This document shows, piece by piece, positions 1-5,687 of a stretch of DNA of 5,705 bases. The notes below the pieces were generated by a model. The model made no database searches and was not told the DNA's origin. It worked only from the letters and a program-made list of their open reading frames with translations. The stretch covers positions 1 through 5,705 of the forward strand of contig JAOULB010000159.1 in assembly GCA_029882235.1 (NCBI GenBank), read 5' to 3'. Both the position numbers and the translations under genes were made by a program. How positions within the stretch are numbered: position 1 is the first letter of the stretch; each line of letters opens with the position of its first letter. The DNA comes from Gammaproteobacteria bacterium (GTDB taxonomy: Bacteria; Pseudomonadota; Gammaproteobacteria; UBA6429; Thiohalophilaceae).

Positions 1-96
1 CAGCCCCAGTTGCATGGCCATGGATAACATAGCCAACAGAATAACCAGGCCAGCAGCAACCGATAAATCAAGAGCGCTTAAGGGAATAACACTCAT
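1..96 (-). CDS. fetB: FetB-type ABC transporter permease (UPF0014), N-terminal 32 residues only
   Basis: Only the first 32 codons are in the window; the gene continues past the left edge. The peptide begins MSVIPLSALDLSVAAG and continues as one hydrophobic helix (about residues 10-28) ending in MQLGL, which fits the first membrane segment of FetB/YbbM permeases. The ATG at 96-94 overlaps the TGA of the upstream ATPase gene (ATGA, bases 93-96), so the two are very probably translationally coupled. In E. coli the FetAB pair is reported to export iron and to help peroxide resistance; that function is carried over from the family and is not shown here. The call rests on the hydrophobic start and the FetA-like partner. 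Other small ABC permeases cannot be excluded from so short a piece. Confidence 0.7.
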   Translation of the reverse strand, partial: MSVIPLSALDLSVAAGLVILLAMLSMAMQLGL

Positions 97-704
97 TCTG
101 TCACCTGCTGCAACTGGCCATTGGATGCCAGCATGTAATGCTCACTCGCAACTCGTTTCATCTGGGCCTGATCATGACTCACCCAGATCATGGGGCATTG
201 AGTCAGTGTTTGATATTCATGAATGAGTTTTTCAACGCGCATCGCACTATCCTGATCCAGGTTTGCGGTAGGCTCATCCAGCAATAATACTTTCGGGCCG
301 TGACATAACAGCCGCAACAGCGCGAGACGTTGACGTTCCCCCGTTGAGCAACGTGAGACTTCCCAGCTCAATACCTGTTGCTCAAAACCGAGTTGCTTAA
401 ACCAGTCGATGTGCTTTTGAGTAATTTCAGGGAAATGATCGCCAATGTGTTGTTGCCACCAGAAACTTTCAGCCGGTAACAGCCCCACCAGTTTGCGCCA
501 GTCACTCGCACGCATCTGCTCGCGTCGTTGATTGGCAAATGAAACTTCACCCGAGTTTGGGATCAAGTCAATAAGCGCCCTGAGTAAAACAGATTTACCC
601 GTGCCTGATGCGCCACTCAGGCTTATGCATTGCGCAGTATCCACATTTAGATTTACAGGTTTAATATGCATACACTGCAATTGATTTATTATGAGATGAC
701 TCAA
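93..704 (-). CDS. fetA: FetA-type ABC transporter ATP-binding protein
   Basis: Cytoplasmic ATPase subunit that would power the FetB-like permease encoded directly downstream (4-base overlap). Numbered from the TTG at 704 (203 residues), it has Walker A GASGTGKS (31-38, Lys37), signature STGERQ (120-125, in place of LSGGQ), Walker B KVLLLDE (138-144, catalytic Glu144), D-loop ANLD (147-150) and switch His177 in WVSHD. Where a Q-loop glutamine is expected the sequence reads LLPAESFWW (about 75-83), with no glutamine at that position. The start is uncertain. The longest frame begins with TTG at 731 but has no Shine-Dalgarno. TTG at 704 is preceded by GGA with a 7-base gap and gives a normal N-terminus (MSHLIINQLQC). 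The first in-frame ATG, at 671, would remove the first beta strand. The small single-domain length fits the FetA family. The metal substrate is inferred from E. coli FetAB. Confidence 0.85.
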   Translation of the reverse strand: MSHLIINQLQCMHIKPVNLNVDTAQCISLSGASGTGKSVLLRALIDLIPNSGEVSFANQRREQMRASDWRKLVGLLPAESFWWQQHIGDHFPEITQKHIDWFKQLGFEQQVLSWEVSRCSTGERQRLALLRLLCHGPKVLLLDEPTANLDQDSAMRVEKLIHEYQTLTQCPMIWVSHDQAQMKRVASEHYMLASNGQLQQVTE

Positions 705-824
705 GCTATTGTCCGCACTAATTCCATACAATTTACAAAGTATATATTGTTACTCTCTCGGCTACACTATGTTATATATTCTCTAACACGTTTCGATTAA
801 TAACTGATAATAACCGAGGTCACT
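705..824. promoter_or_regulatory. Divergent promoter region between fetA-like and CDGSH genes
   Basis: This AT-rich stretch must hold the promoters of both divergent units. For the CDGSH gene (+), TTGTTA (747-752) followed 17 bases later by TGTTAT (770-775) is a weak sigma-70 candidate; TATATT at 775-780 is another possible -10. For fetA (-), TATACT (plus bases 739-744) is a fair -10 without a clear -35. A start point near 732 from it would fit initiation at the 704 TTG. A direct repeat TAATAAC-TGA-TAATAAC (798-814), with a 10-base period, sits just before the CDGSH Shine-Dalgarno and could be an operator. I do not see a convincing Fur box. The promoter assignments are weak. Confidence 0.35.
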
Positions 825-1061
825 ATGTCTGAACCTGAATGCCCACAAACCACACCCTATGGAATTGAACTGGAAGCCGGCGATTACTGGTGGTGTTCCT
901 GTGGTAAATCAAAAAACCAGCCACTGTGTGATGGCTCACACAAAGATACAGATTTTGAGCCCGTGAAATTTACCGTCGATGAGAAAAAAACTGTCTGGCT
1001 CTGCGGTTGCAAACGAACCCAAAATCCACCCATGTGTGATAGCTCGCATAACAAAATATAA
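825..1061 (+). CDS. Tandem CDGSH-type iron-sulfur protein
   Basis: A 78-residue soluble protein with two complete copies of the CDGSH motif C-x-C-x2-[ST]-x3-P-x-C-D-x-[ST]-H. Copy one has Cys24, Cys26, Cys35 and His39 (PLCDGSH). Copy two has Cys60, Cys62, Cys71 and His75 (PMCDSSH). Each 3-Cys/1-His set should hold one 2Fe-2S cluster, as in mitoNEET-family proteins. Two motifs in one short chain resemble the Miner2/CISD3 arrangement. Family members are redox or cluster-transfer proteins; the specific partner here is unknown. The second motif has Ser73 where the namesake glycine would be, but all four ligands are kept. There is no signal peptide or membrane anchor. The ATG is supported by GAGG (816-819) five bases upstream. 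The gene is monocistronic, divergent from the FetA-like ATPase and followed at once by a terminator. Confidence 0.92.
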   Translation: MSEPECPQTTPYGIELEAGDYWWCSCGKSKNQPLCDGSHKDTDFEPVKFTVDEKKTVWLCGCKRTQNPPMCDSSHNKI

Positions 1062-1092
1062 AAAAAGCCCGCTTAGCGGGCTTTTTATTTTT
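1062..1092. terminator. Bidirectional intrinsic terminator between CDGSH and chemotaxis genes
   Basis: The GC core GCCCGC (1067-1072), loop TTA, GCGGGC (1076-1081) is flanked by A's on the left and T's on the right. It forms an 11-bp stem (1062-1072 with 1076-1086) followed by ATTTTT. It starts at the stop codon of the CDGSH gene. The A-run on the left gives a U-run on the opposite strand, so it should also stop the convergent chemotaxis gene, whose stop codon lies about 20 bases away. Confidence 0.93.
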
Positions 1093-1105
1093 ACAGGCTT
1101 GCCTG

Positions 1106-2977
1106 TTATTGCGCGAGTTTAAAGTAGGACACCGTCTGTTTCATTTCTTCCGTCTGGGCAGACATTTCCTCAGCCGTGCTGGCCAGCTCTTCAGATGAAG
1201 CCGCACTCTGCTGCGCCGTTTGATCAACCTGATCCATGGCTTTATTCACCTGCTGAACATTACTGGCCTGCTCATTCGATGCGGCATTGATCTCTTCGAC
1301 CAGATCGGCGGTCTGTTGAATCTTGGGTACAACTTCATTAATAAGTCGACCTGCCTCTTCAGAGATTTTCACATTATGCGCTGACATTTCGGTGATCTCT
1401 GCCGCTGAAGACTGACTACGCTCAGCCAGTTTACGCACTTCATCGGCCACCACCGCAAAGCCTTTGCCATGTTCACCGGCACGCGCCGCTTCAATGGCAG
1501 CATTGAGTGCGAGCAGATTGGTCTTATAGGCGATATCCTCGATCAGGGTAATTTTCTCGGCAATGGTTTTCATTGCCGCAACGGTTTCTTCCACCGCCTT
1601 ACCACCATCGCTCGCCTGCTTGGCAACTTCGGTGGCAATATTTGCAGTTGCGCGTGCATTTTCCGAGTTTTGTTCAATGCTGGCATTCATTTCTTCCAGC
1701 GAGGCTGCGGTCTCTTCGACACTGGCGGCCTGTTCACTGGACGACTGACTCAGGCTCTGTGCAGAGGAACTGACCTGCTCTGAAGCATTGGCCATGCTAT
1801 TGGCCGACTCCACAATACCATTGATAATCTCGGTGAGCTTATCAACCATGTTATACATAGCACCCAGTGCCTGACCTGTTTCGTCTTTGTGGATCTGTTT
1901 TTTGGCAATTGCCAGATTCCCCTGTGACAGCTCTGTGGCAACATTTGCCATTTCAGTTAATGGGTTACGAATTCCATTGCCAATAAGAATATAACCTGCA
2001 ATCACGAGCCCCAGCACAATCAAAGCCGATACCACATAACTGGTTTCAGCCCATGCTGCTGCTGATAAAGTATCTTCAGCAAAGACCACTAGTTCTTTTG
2101 AATAATGGTCTTCCACCTTTTTCAATAAATTGATTTTGGCCGTCTGCTTGGCAAACCAGTCCTGCGCGCTAATACCGAAATTACCCGAACTGGCTTTGTC
2201 CAGTGCAATGTTACGCATGCCTTCGGCCTCGGCTACAACCGAGTCACGCATGGTATTCTTGTAAAAATCAACGACTTCTTCAGACCCCAGATGTTCAAAC
2301 ATATCCGTGTAGACTTTCTGATCCTGTACCAGTTGCACCAGCTTTTTAAACTGACCACCTCTAAATTCACCCTGAGCAAAAACTGCGGCAAGCACCGCAC
2401 GTTCAATCCCGGCGCGCTCCTTGGCCTGCAGAAAATTGGCATAGGCCATCACAAAGGCCGCTGCCTCTGACGTCACGGCCTCTTCATACATCTCTTCTAC
2501 AGACGCGAGGAAGATGCCATTGGTTTTGGTGTAATAACCGATGGCCTCACTGGCCTTGATGTTCAGTGAGGAGACTCGTGAGCGAATATCATCCATCTGC
2601 TTCATCGCAGACAGACCTTCATTCAACTCACGCATGAAATGGGGATCAAGAATACTAGTGTCGATGCTGGTGAGGTATTCTTTTACTGCACTAAATTTTT
2701 CATCCACGTTACGACGCTGTCCACCAATGGCGCTGGCAAAGTTCTTCCCGCCACTGCCCAGATAACCGGCGGTCATACCACGCTCCTTTTGCATTTCATG
2801 CACCAGAGCACTCACACGAGATGAAATATTGGCCATGGTTTCAACATTGGCCATCTGCGCGCTGATTGACATCTTTTCACTCACTGCAATAGCGGCAAAA
2901 ATAATCAGCGCCAAAGTTGGAATAGAGGTCAGCAATAATAGCTTTTTGCCGATTTTTAGATTGGACAGGAAATTCAT
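1106..2977 (-). CDS. Methyl-accepting chemotaxis protein with periplasmic NIT (nitrate/nitrite sensing) domain
   Basis: A 623-residue inner-membrane chemoreceptor. The order is a short cytoplasmic start, TM1 (about 13-32), a periplasmic domain (33-313), TM2 (314-333), HAMP (about 334-386) and a signalling coiled coil (387-620). The periplasmic part carries the NIT-domain hallmark VHEMQKERGMTAGYL (59-73), QRR at 87-89 and a second Arg-rich helix AKERAGIERA (185-194). Family knowledge links NIT to nitrate/nitrite sensing, but the ligand is not proven for this protein. The hairpin tip is fully conserved (TNLLALNAAIEAARAGE, 486-502), with Tyr484 at the position of Phe373 in E. coli Tsr. Methylation-type AAxxEE motifs occur at 417-429 and 592-604. 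There is no C-terminal NWETF-like tether. The ATG is backed by AAGGGA six bases upstream. The gene is alone on its transcript, behind a sigma-28-like promoter, and lies just downstream of the ammonium-uptake operon, which suggests nitrogen taxis. Confidence 0.93.
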   Translation of the reverse strand: MNFLSNLKIGKKLLLLTSIPTLALIIFAAIAVSEKMSISAQMANVETMANISSRVSALVHEMQKERGMTAGYLGSGGKNFASAIGGQRRNVDEKFSAVKEYLTSIDTSILDPHFMRELNEGLSAMKQMDDIRSRVSSLNIKASEAIGYYTKTNGIFLASVEEMYEEAVTSEAAAFVMAYANFLQAKERAGIERAVLAAVFAQGEFRGGQFKKLVQLVQDQKVYTDMFEHLGSEEVVDFYKNTMRDSVVAEAEGMRNIALDKASSGNFGISAQDWFAKQTAKINLLKKVEDHYSKELVVFAEDTLSAAAWAETSYVVSALIVLGLVIAGYILIGNGIRNPLTEMANVATELSQGNLAIAKKQIHKDETGQALGAMYNMVDKLTEIINGIVESANSMANASEQVSSSAQSLSQSSSEQAASVEETAASLEEMNASIEQNSENARATANIATEVAKQASDGGKAVEETVAAMKTIAEKITLIEDIAYKTNLLALNAAIEAARAGEHGKGFAVVADEVRKLAERSQSSAAEITEMSAHNVKISEEAGRLINEVVPKIQQTADLVEEINAASNEQASNVQQVNKAMDQVDQTAQQSAASSEELASTAEEMSAQTEEMKQTVSYFKLAQ

Positions 2978-3065
2978 TTTTAATCCCTTATTTTTTGTAC
3001 ATGCCGAACTTAATCGACTCTGTATTAAGAAAATAATAACTTCAGATAGTGAAGAGCTAAGACTT

Positions 3066-3093
3066 TTATCGGAAAAGAATGCACTAAGCTTTA
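3066..3093 (-). promoter_or_regulatory. Candidate sigma-28 (FliA) promoter of the chemoreceptor gene
   Basis: Read on the minus strand there is TAAAGCTT (7 of 8 to TAAAGTTT) and then TCCGATAA (7 of 8 to GCCGATAA). The TAAA to -10 gap is 16 bases where 15 is usual, which lowers confidence. Transcription would begin near 3059 and leave a leader of about 80 bases before the ATG. Chemoreceptor genes are commonly FliA-dependent, which fits. Confidence 0.55.
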
Positions 3094-3109
3094 TGGTGAT
3101 TATCTGTTA

Positions 3110-3122
3110 TTAATCTGATTAA
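3110..3122. repeat. Perfect 13-bp palindrome TTAATC-T-GATTAA
   Basis: Inverted repeat with 6-base arms and a one-base centre. It lies between the end of the amt operon and the candidate sigma-28 promoter, roughly 50-63 bases upstream of that promoter's predicted start point. It has no U-tract and is AT-rich, so it is not a terminator. It may be an operator, but no known consensus is recognised and chance is possible in AT-rich DNA. Confidence 0.35.
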
Positions 3123-3136
3123 ATTGTTGTGTGTAT

Positions 3137-3162
3137 AAAAAAGGGGCATCCGAAGATGCCCC
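3137..3162 (-). terminator. Intrinsic terminator of the torF-glnK-amt operon (UUCG tetraloop)
   Basis: On the minus strand an 8-bp stem GGGGCATC/GATGCCCC closes a TTCG loop and is followed by TTTTTT (plus bases 3137-3142). The loop with its closing pair reads C-UUCG-G, the extra-stable tetraloop form. It lies about 50 bases after the amt stop codon at 3215 and separates the operon from the chemoreceptor promoter. Confidence 0.93.
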
Positions 3163-3214
3163 AATATACATACCACTCTCTATGAGTCATTTAGGAGTTC
3201 ATTAACCCATTCAC

Positions 3215-3430
3215 TTATTTACCTGAACCCATGGTGCCAGTGAATTCCGGGTAGGCTTCCATACCACATTCGGTCAGATCCAGACCGGTGTATTCCTCTT
3301 CTTCGCTGACACGCACGCCCATGATCATCTTGATCACATACCAGGTGATAAAGCTGGCAACGAAAACCCAGGCAAAGATCACAACCAGTCCAATGAACTG
3401 TGCCGTAAAACTGGTCCCTGTGTTCGTAGT
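3215..3430 (-). pseudogene. Out-of-frame C-terminal part of the Amt ammonium transporter
   Basis: These 71 codons (TTNTGTSFTAQF to the end MGSGK, stop at 3215) are the natural continuation of the transporter gene, but in the -1 frame relative to it. They encode the last membrane helix (QFIGLVVIFAWVFV... through WYVIKMI) and the cytoplasmic tail with GVRVSEEEEYTGLDLTECG and EAYPEF, typical of Amt C-termini. In AmtB this tail takes part in gating and GlnK contact. The open frame extends up to a GTG at 3451 without a Shine-Dalgarno, so separate translation is unlikely. Joining CCA (3432-3430) to ACT (3430-3428), which uses base 3430 twice, gives a continuous 434-residue protein. This points to one missing base. 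It could be a true mutation or a sequencing error. Confidence 0.85.
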
Positions 3431-4518
3431 GGTACGGCCATCAGACCCCACATACCAACAACACCATGGACTGAGATAGCACCGACAGGGTCATCGATTT
3501 TCAGCTTGTCCATTGTGACGATAGCGAATACAACAATCGCACCACCGACGCCACCAATCAGCGTTGCAGCCAGAGGTGTTGGTGTTGATGGTTCTGCCGT
3601 GATGGCAACCAGACCGGCCAGAGCACCATTCAATGCCATGGTTAAGTCCGCCTTGCCGAACATCATGCGTGCAACAATCAGAGCTGCAATCACACCACCC
3701 GCCGCTGCCGCATTCGTGTTCAGGAATACCATGGCAACCGAGTTCGCACTGGCAATATCACCCAGCTTCAGCACAGAACCGCCGTTAAAGCCGAACCAGC
3801 CCATCCACAGAATGAATGTACCTAAAGTCGCTAATGGCAGATTGGCACCAGGAATAGGATTAACTTCACCATTGGCGCGGTACTTGCCTTTACGTGGGCC
3901 AAGAAGCAATACACCAGCAAGGGCTGCAGCTGCACCGGCCATATGCACAATACCGGAGCCGGCAAAGTCAGAGAAACCAATGCTTTTATCACCGGTTAAT
4001 TTGAACATACCGAAGACTTCTTGCTGACCCCATGTCCAGGCGCCTTCCATCGGGTAGATGAAGGCTGTCATGACAATGGCAAAGGCCATGAATGACCACA
4101 GCTTCATACGTTCAGCCACGGCGCCAGAGACAATCGACATTGCAGTGGCAACAAACACAACCTGGAAGAAGAAGTCAGAGGCATTTGAATAAACCGAACT
4201 TCCACCAAACTTGGCTTCGGCGGATTCTTTCAATACAGATGCCGTCAGGGCATCGGCATTGGCCGCACCATCAAGCGCAATGTCTTTCAGGAAGATGCCA
4301 CCCTGATACATGACGTCATAACCGACAATCATGTATGCTGTACAGGCGATAGCAAAGAGCACAACGTTCTTGGTCAGAATCTCAGTTGTGTTTTTTGAAC
4401 GCACCAGGCCGGCTTCCAGCATTGCGAAGCCGGCTGCCATCCACATGACCAGCGCGCCGCACACCAGGAAGTAAAAGGTGTCCATCGCGTACTGGAGTTC
4501 GAAAATATTATTTTCCAT
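3379..4518 (-). CDS. amt: Amt-family ammonium transporter, frameshifted near its 3' end
   Basis: Inner-membrane channel for ammonium/ammonia, partner of the GlnK encoded 17 bases upstream. Key pore residues are present: the twin histidines His192 (DFAGSGIVH) and His351 (ISVHG), Asp184 in DFAG, Phe122 and Phe244 (WFGFN) at the positions of E. coli AmtB Phe107 and Phe215, and GLVRSKN (37-43) at the end of the first helix. There is no evident cleavable signal. The start ATG has a strong GGAGG (4524-4528) five bases away. Family proteins run about 400-450 residues. This frame gives 379, of which only the first 363 (through AVP) look like Amt and the last 16 (LRTQGP...) are out of frame. The correct ending is found in the other frame down to 3215, so the intact gene would span 3215-4518. 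As read here, the product lacks the last helix and the GlnK-interacting tail. Confidence 0.92.
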   Translation of the reverse strand: MENNIFELQYAMDTFYFLVCGALVMWMAAGFAMLEAGLVRSKNTTEILTKNVVLFAIACTAYMIVGYDVMYQGGIFLKDIALDGAANADALTASVLKESAEAKFGGSSVYSNASDFFFQVVFVATAMSIVSGAVAERMKLWSFMAFAIVMTAFIYPMEGAWTWGQQEVFGMFKLTGDKSIGFSDFAGSGIVHMAGAAAALAGVLLLGPRKGKYRANGEVNPIPGANLPLATLGTFILWMGWFGFNGGSVLKLGDIASANSVAMVFLNTNAAAAGGVIAALIVARMMFGKADLTMALNGALAGLVAITAEPSTPTPLAATLIGGVGGAIVVFAIVTMDKLKIDDPVGAISVHGVVGMWGLMAVPLRTQGPVLRHSSLDWL

Positions 4519-4535
4519 GATTACCTCCGCTTGGC

Positions 4536-4874
4536 TTACAACACATCGTCGCCGGTTTCACCGGTACGAATGCGGACAGCCTGTTCAACACTGGAAACGA
4601 AAATCTTGCCATCACCAATCTTGCCGGTGTTGGCTGCTTTCGAAACCGCCTCAATAACCTGATCGACCAGTCCATCTGTTACGACGGCTTCGATCTTTAC
4701 TTTTGGCAGAAAGTCGACCACATATTCCGCGCCGCGATAGAGCTCGGTGTGACCTTTCTGCCGTCCAAAACCTTTTACTTCTGTGACAGTGATGCCTTGT
4801 ACGCCGATATCGGAGAGGGCTTCACGCACATCATCAAGTTTAAAAGGCTTGATAATTGCCATTACAAGTTTCAT
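4536..4874 (-). CDS. glnK: PII nitrogen regulatory protein GlnK
   Basis: A 112-residue PII signal protein, expected to be a trimer that binds ATP/ADP and 2-oxoglutarate and plugs the Amt channel when nitrogen is plentiful. The T-loop carries YRGAEY (46-51) with uridylylation site Tyr51. GFGRQKGH (35-42) precedes it, and the B-loop TGKIGDGKIFV (83-93) matches the second PII signature; RIRTGE (101-106) is the C-terminal nucleotide-binding end. Length and motifs are complete. GlnK is preferred over GlnB because of the MKLV start, the SKAA stretch (78-81) and above all the amt gene following by 17 bases. However, Asp54 (VDFLPKVK) is the GlnB-type residue, so residues alone do not settle it. The ATG has GGAGG (4883-4887) eight bases upstream. 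It is probably co-transcribed with the porin gene upstream, under sigma-54. Confidence 0.96.
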   Translation of the reverse strand: MKLVMAIIKPFKLDDVREALSDIGVQGITVTEVKGFGRQKGHTELYRGAEYVVDFLPKVKIEAVVTDGLVDQVIEAVSKAANTGKIGDGKIFVSSVEQAVRIRTGETGDDVL

Positions 4875-4895
4875 TTTCTTAGCCTCCAGGATTCA

Positions 4896-4917
4896 GACCC
4901 GCCATCGTTGACGGGTC
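4896..4917 (-). other. Hairpin in the torF-glnK intergenic spacer
   Basis: On the minus strand GACCCGTCA and TGGCGGGTC pair over 9 bp (one U-G wobble) around an ACGA loop, between the porin stop codon (4930) and the glnK Shine-Dalgarno (4883-4887). On the plus strand the wobble becomes a C-A mismatch, so the structure favours the operon mRNA. No U-run follows on the minus strand, so it is not a normal terminator. It may protect the porin message or attenuate readthrough; the role is inferred. Confidence 0.6.
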
Positions 4918-4929
4918 TTTGTTACATGC

Positions 4930-5604
4930 TTAAAGATCGAAGCTTTTGCTCCAGCTAACAGAGAAGCGGGCTGCGTCACTCACGCCAGTTGGGTCATCAG
5001 TTTCAGGATCCATTTTGTCCAGAGCAAAAACGAAATCACCCTTGCTCAGAGAAACCTGGAAGTGCGTGTAATCACTACCCGCTTCTTCCATATCGTAACT
5101 GCCGTAAACCAGACCCAGAGTCAGATCTTTTTTCACTTCGAATTCAGCGCTGACACTGATGTAGGTATCATCTTCACCTGCACCAGCTTCGTTGCTTAAA
5201 GTTGGTGCATACAGGAAGGTAACTGGGCCATAACCAACACTGACGTTCAGTTCACTGAAATCATTCTCAACTGCAGTACCCACTGGGTAGATGTATTTGA
5301 TGTAGCTGACGTCATAGCTAACAGGGCCTGCTTTACCGCCATAACCCAGATATACATCATGCTCATACTGGCTATCGCCGCCCAGGCTCGATACCCATGT
5401 ACCGGCATAGAAACCAGAGCTGTGCGCATAGTCGATACCACCCGAGATAGCTGAATCATCAGCACCCTGAGTTGCGCCACGCCAGATATAGTTTGAAGTA
5501 ACACCAACATTTGCTGTTAATGGTGCTTCAGCCAGTGCAAGCGAACTGAAACCAGTCATTGTTAATGCTGAAGCGCATACAATTGCCTGTGATAATTTTT
5601 TCAT
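4930..5604 (-). CDS. TorF-family putative outer-membrane porin (TIGR02001/Gcw_chp type)
   Basis: A 224-residue exported protein. The signal peptide (MKKLSQ, hydrophobic 8-24) ends in ALA, with cleavage expected after residue 25. The mature part has the family hallmarks SNYIWRG (37-43) and GGIDYAHSSGFYAGTW (55-70), then alternating polar/aromatic strands up to RFSVSWSKSFDL, consistent with a small beta-barrel. The last residue is Leu, not the usual terminal Phe, though Phe222 is close. The family is annotated as putative porin; its substrate is unknown. As first gene of a unit with glnK (55-base spacer) and amt under a sigma-54 promoter, it may admit a nitrogen compound through the outer membrane; this is inference from context. 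The ATG is supported by GGGAG (plus bases 5612-5616) seven bases upstream. Confidence 0.88.
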   Translation of the reverse strand: MKKLSQAIVCASALTMTGFSSLALAEAPLTANVGVTSNYIWRGATQGADDSAISGGIDYAHSSGFYAGTWVSSLGGDSQYEHDVYLGYGGKAGPVSYDVSYIKYIYPVGTAVENDFSELNVSVGYGPVTFLYAPTLSNEAGAGEDDTYISVSAEFEVKKDLTLGLVYGSYDMEEAGSDYTHFQVSLSKGDFVFALDKMDPETDDPTGVSDAARFSVSWSKSFDL

Positions 5605-5653
5605 TTGTTTTCTCCCGTTTTAGAAATATTTTCAACAATCACATATTCCCTAG

Positions 5654-5669
5654 TGCACAGGCTGTGCCA
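5654..5669 (-). promoter_or_regulatory. Sigma-54 (RpoN) -24/-12 promoter of torF-glnK-amt
   Basis: The minus strand reads TGGCACAGCCTGTGCA against the consensus TGGCACR-N4-TTGCW. The only defined position that differs is one T (G instead of T before the TGC), and GG and GC have the correct spacing. The predicted start point is about 5643, giving a leader near 39 bases. This implies an activator such as NtrC; its enhancer sites would lie beyond the right edge. The same bases contain a perfect inverted repeat, GCACAG-C-CTGTGC. Confidence 0.88.
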
Positions 5670-5687
5670 ACCTTATTTTATTAATAT

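Noticed and set aside
791..815. Possible Fur box before the CDGSH gene
   Set aside because: TGATAATAA resembles one GATAAT unit, but the three-unit array or the 19-bp inverted repeat is not present.
1469..1783. Plus-strand frames of 61-104 codons opposite the signalling domain
   Set aside because: They mirror the repetitive Ala/Ser/Glu coiled-coil codons of the chemoreceptor and have no independent support.
3040..3054. Short inverted repeat CTTCA-N5-TGAAG in the chemoreceptor leader
   Set aside because: Five-base arms with AT-rich pairs are expected by chance and no function can be tied to it.
2829..3113. A 94-codon plus-strand frame crossing the chemoreceptor start and upstream region
   Set aside because: Most of it is the reverse of the chemoreceptor's N-terminal coding and leader region. 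It has no domain or ribosome site and would run against the likely promoter.
3425..3435. Programmed -1 ribosomal frameshifting in amt
   Set aside because: The junction GTACCACTACG has no X-XXY-YYZ slippery heptamer and no obvious downstream stimulatory hairpin. A one-base deletion or sequencing error is simpler.
3506..4027. A 173-codon open frame on the plus strand inside amt
   Set aside because: It is antisense to the clearly conserved transporter, its composition is low-complexity Pro/Ala/Thr, and it has no Shine-Dalgarno or recognisable domain. It is a by-product of amt codon use.
5654..5669. NtrC-binding site overlapping the sigma-54 promoter
   Set aside because: GCAC and GTGC half-sites are present but 5 bases apart, where NtrC sites have 7. 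The sigma-54 match explains the bases better.
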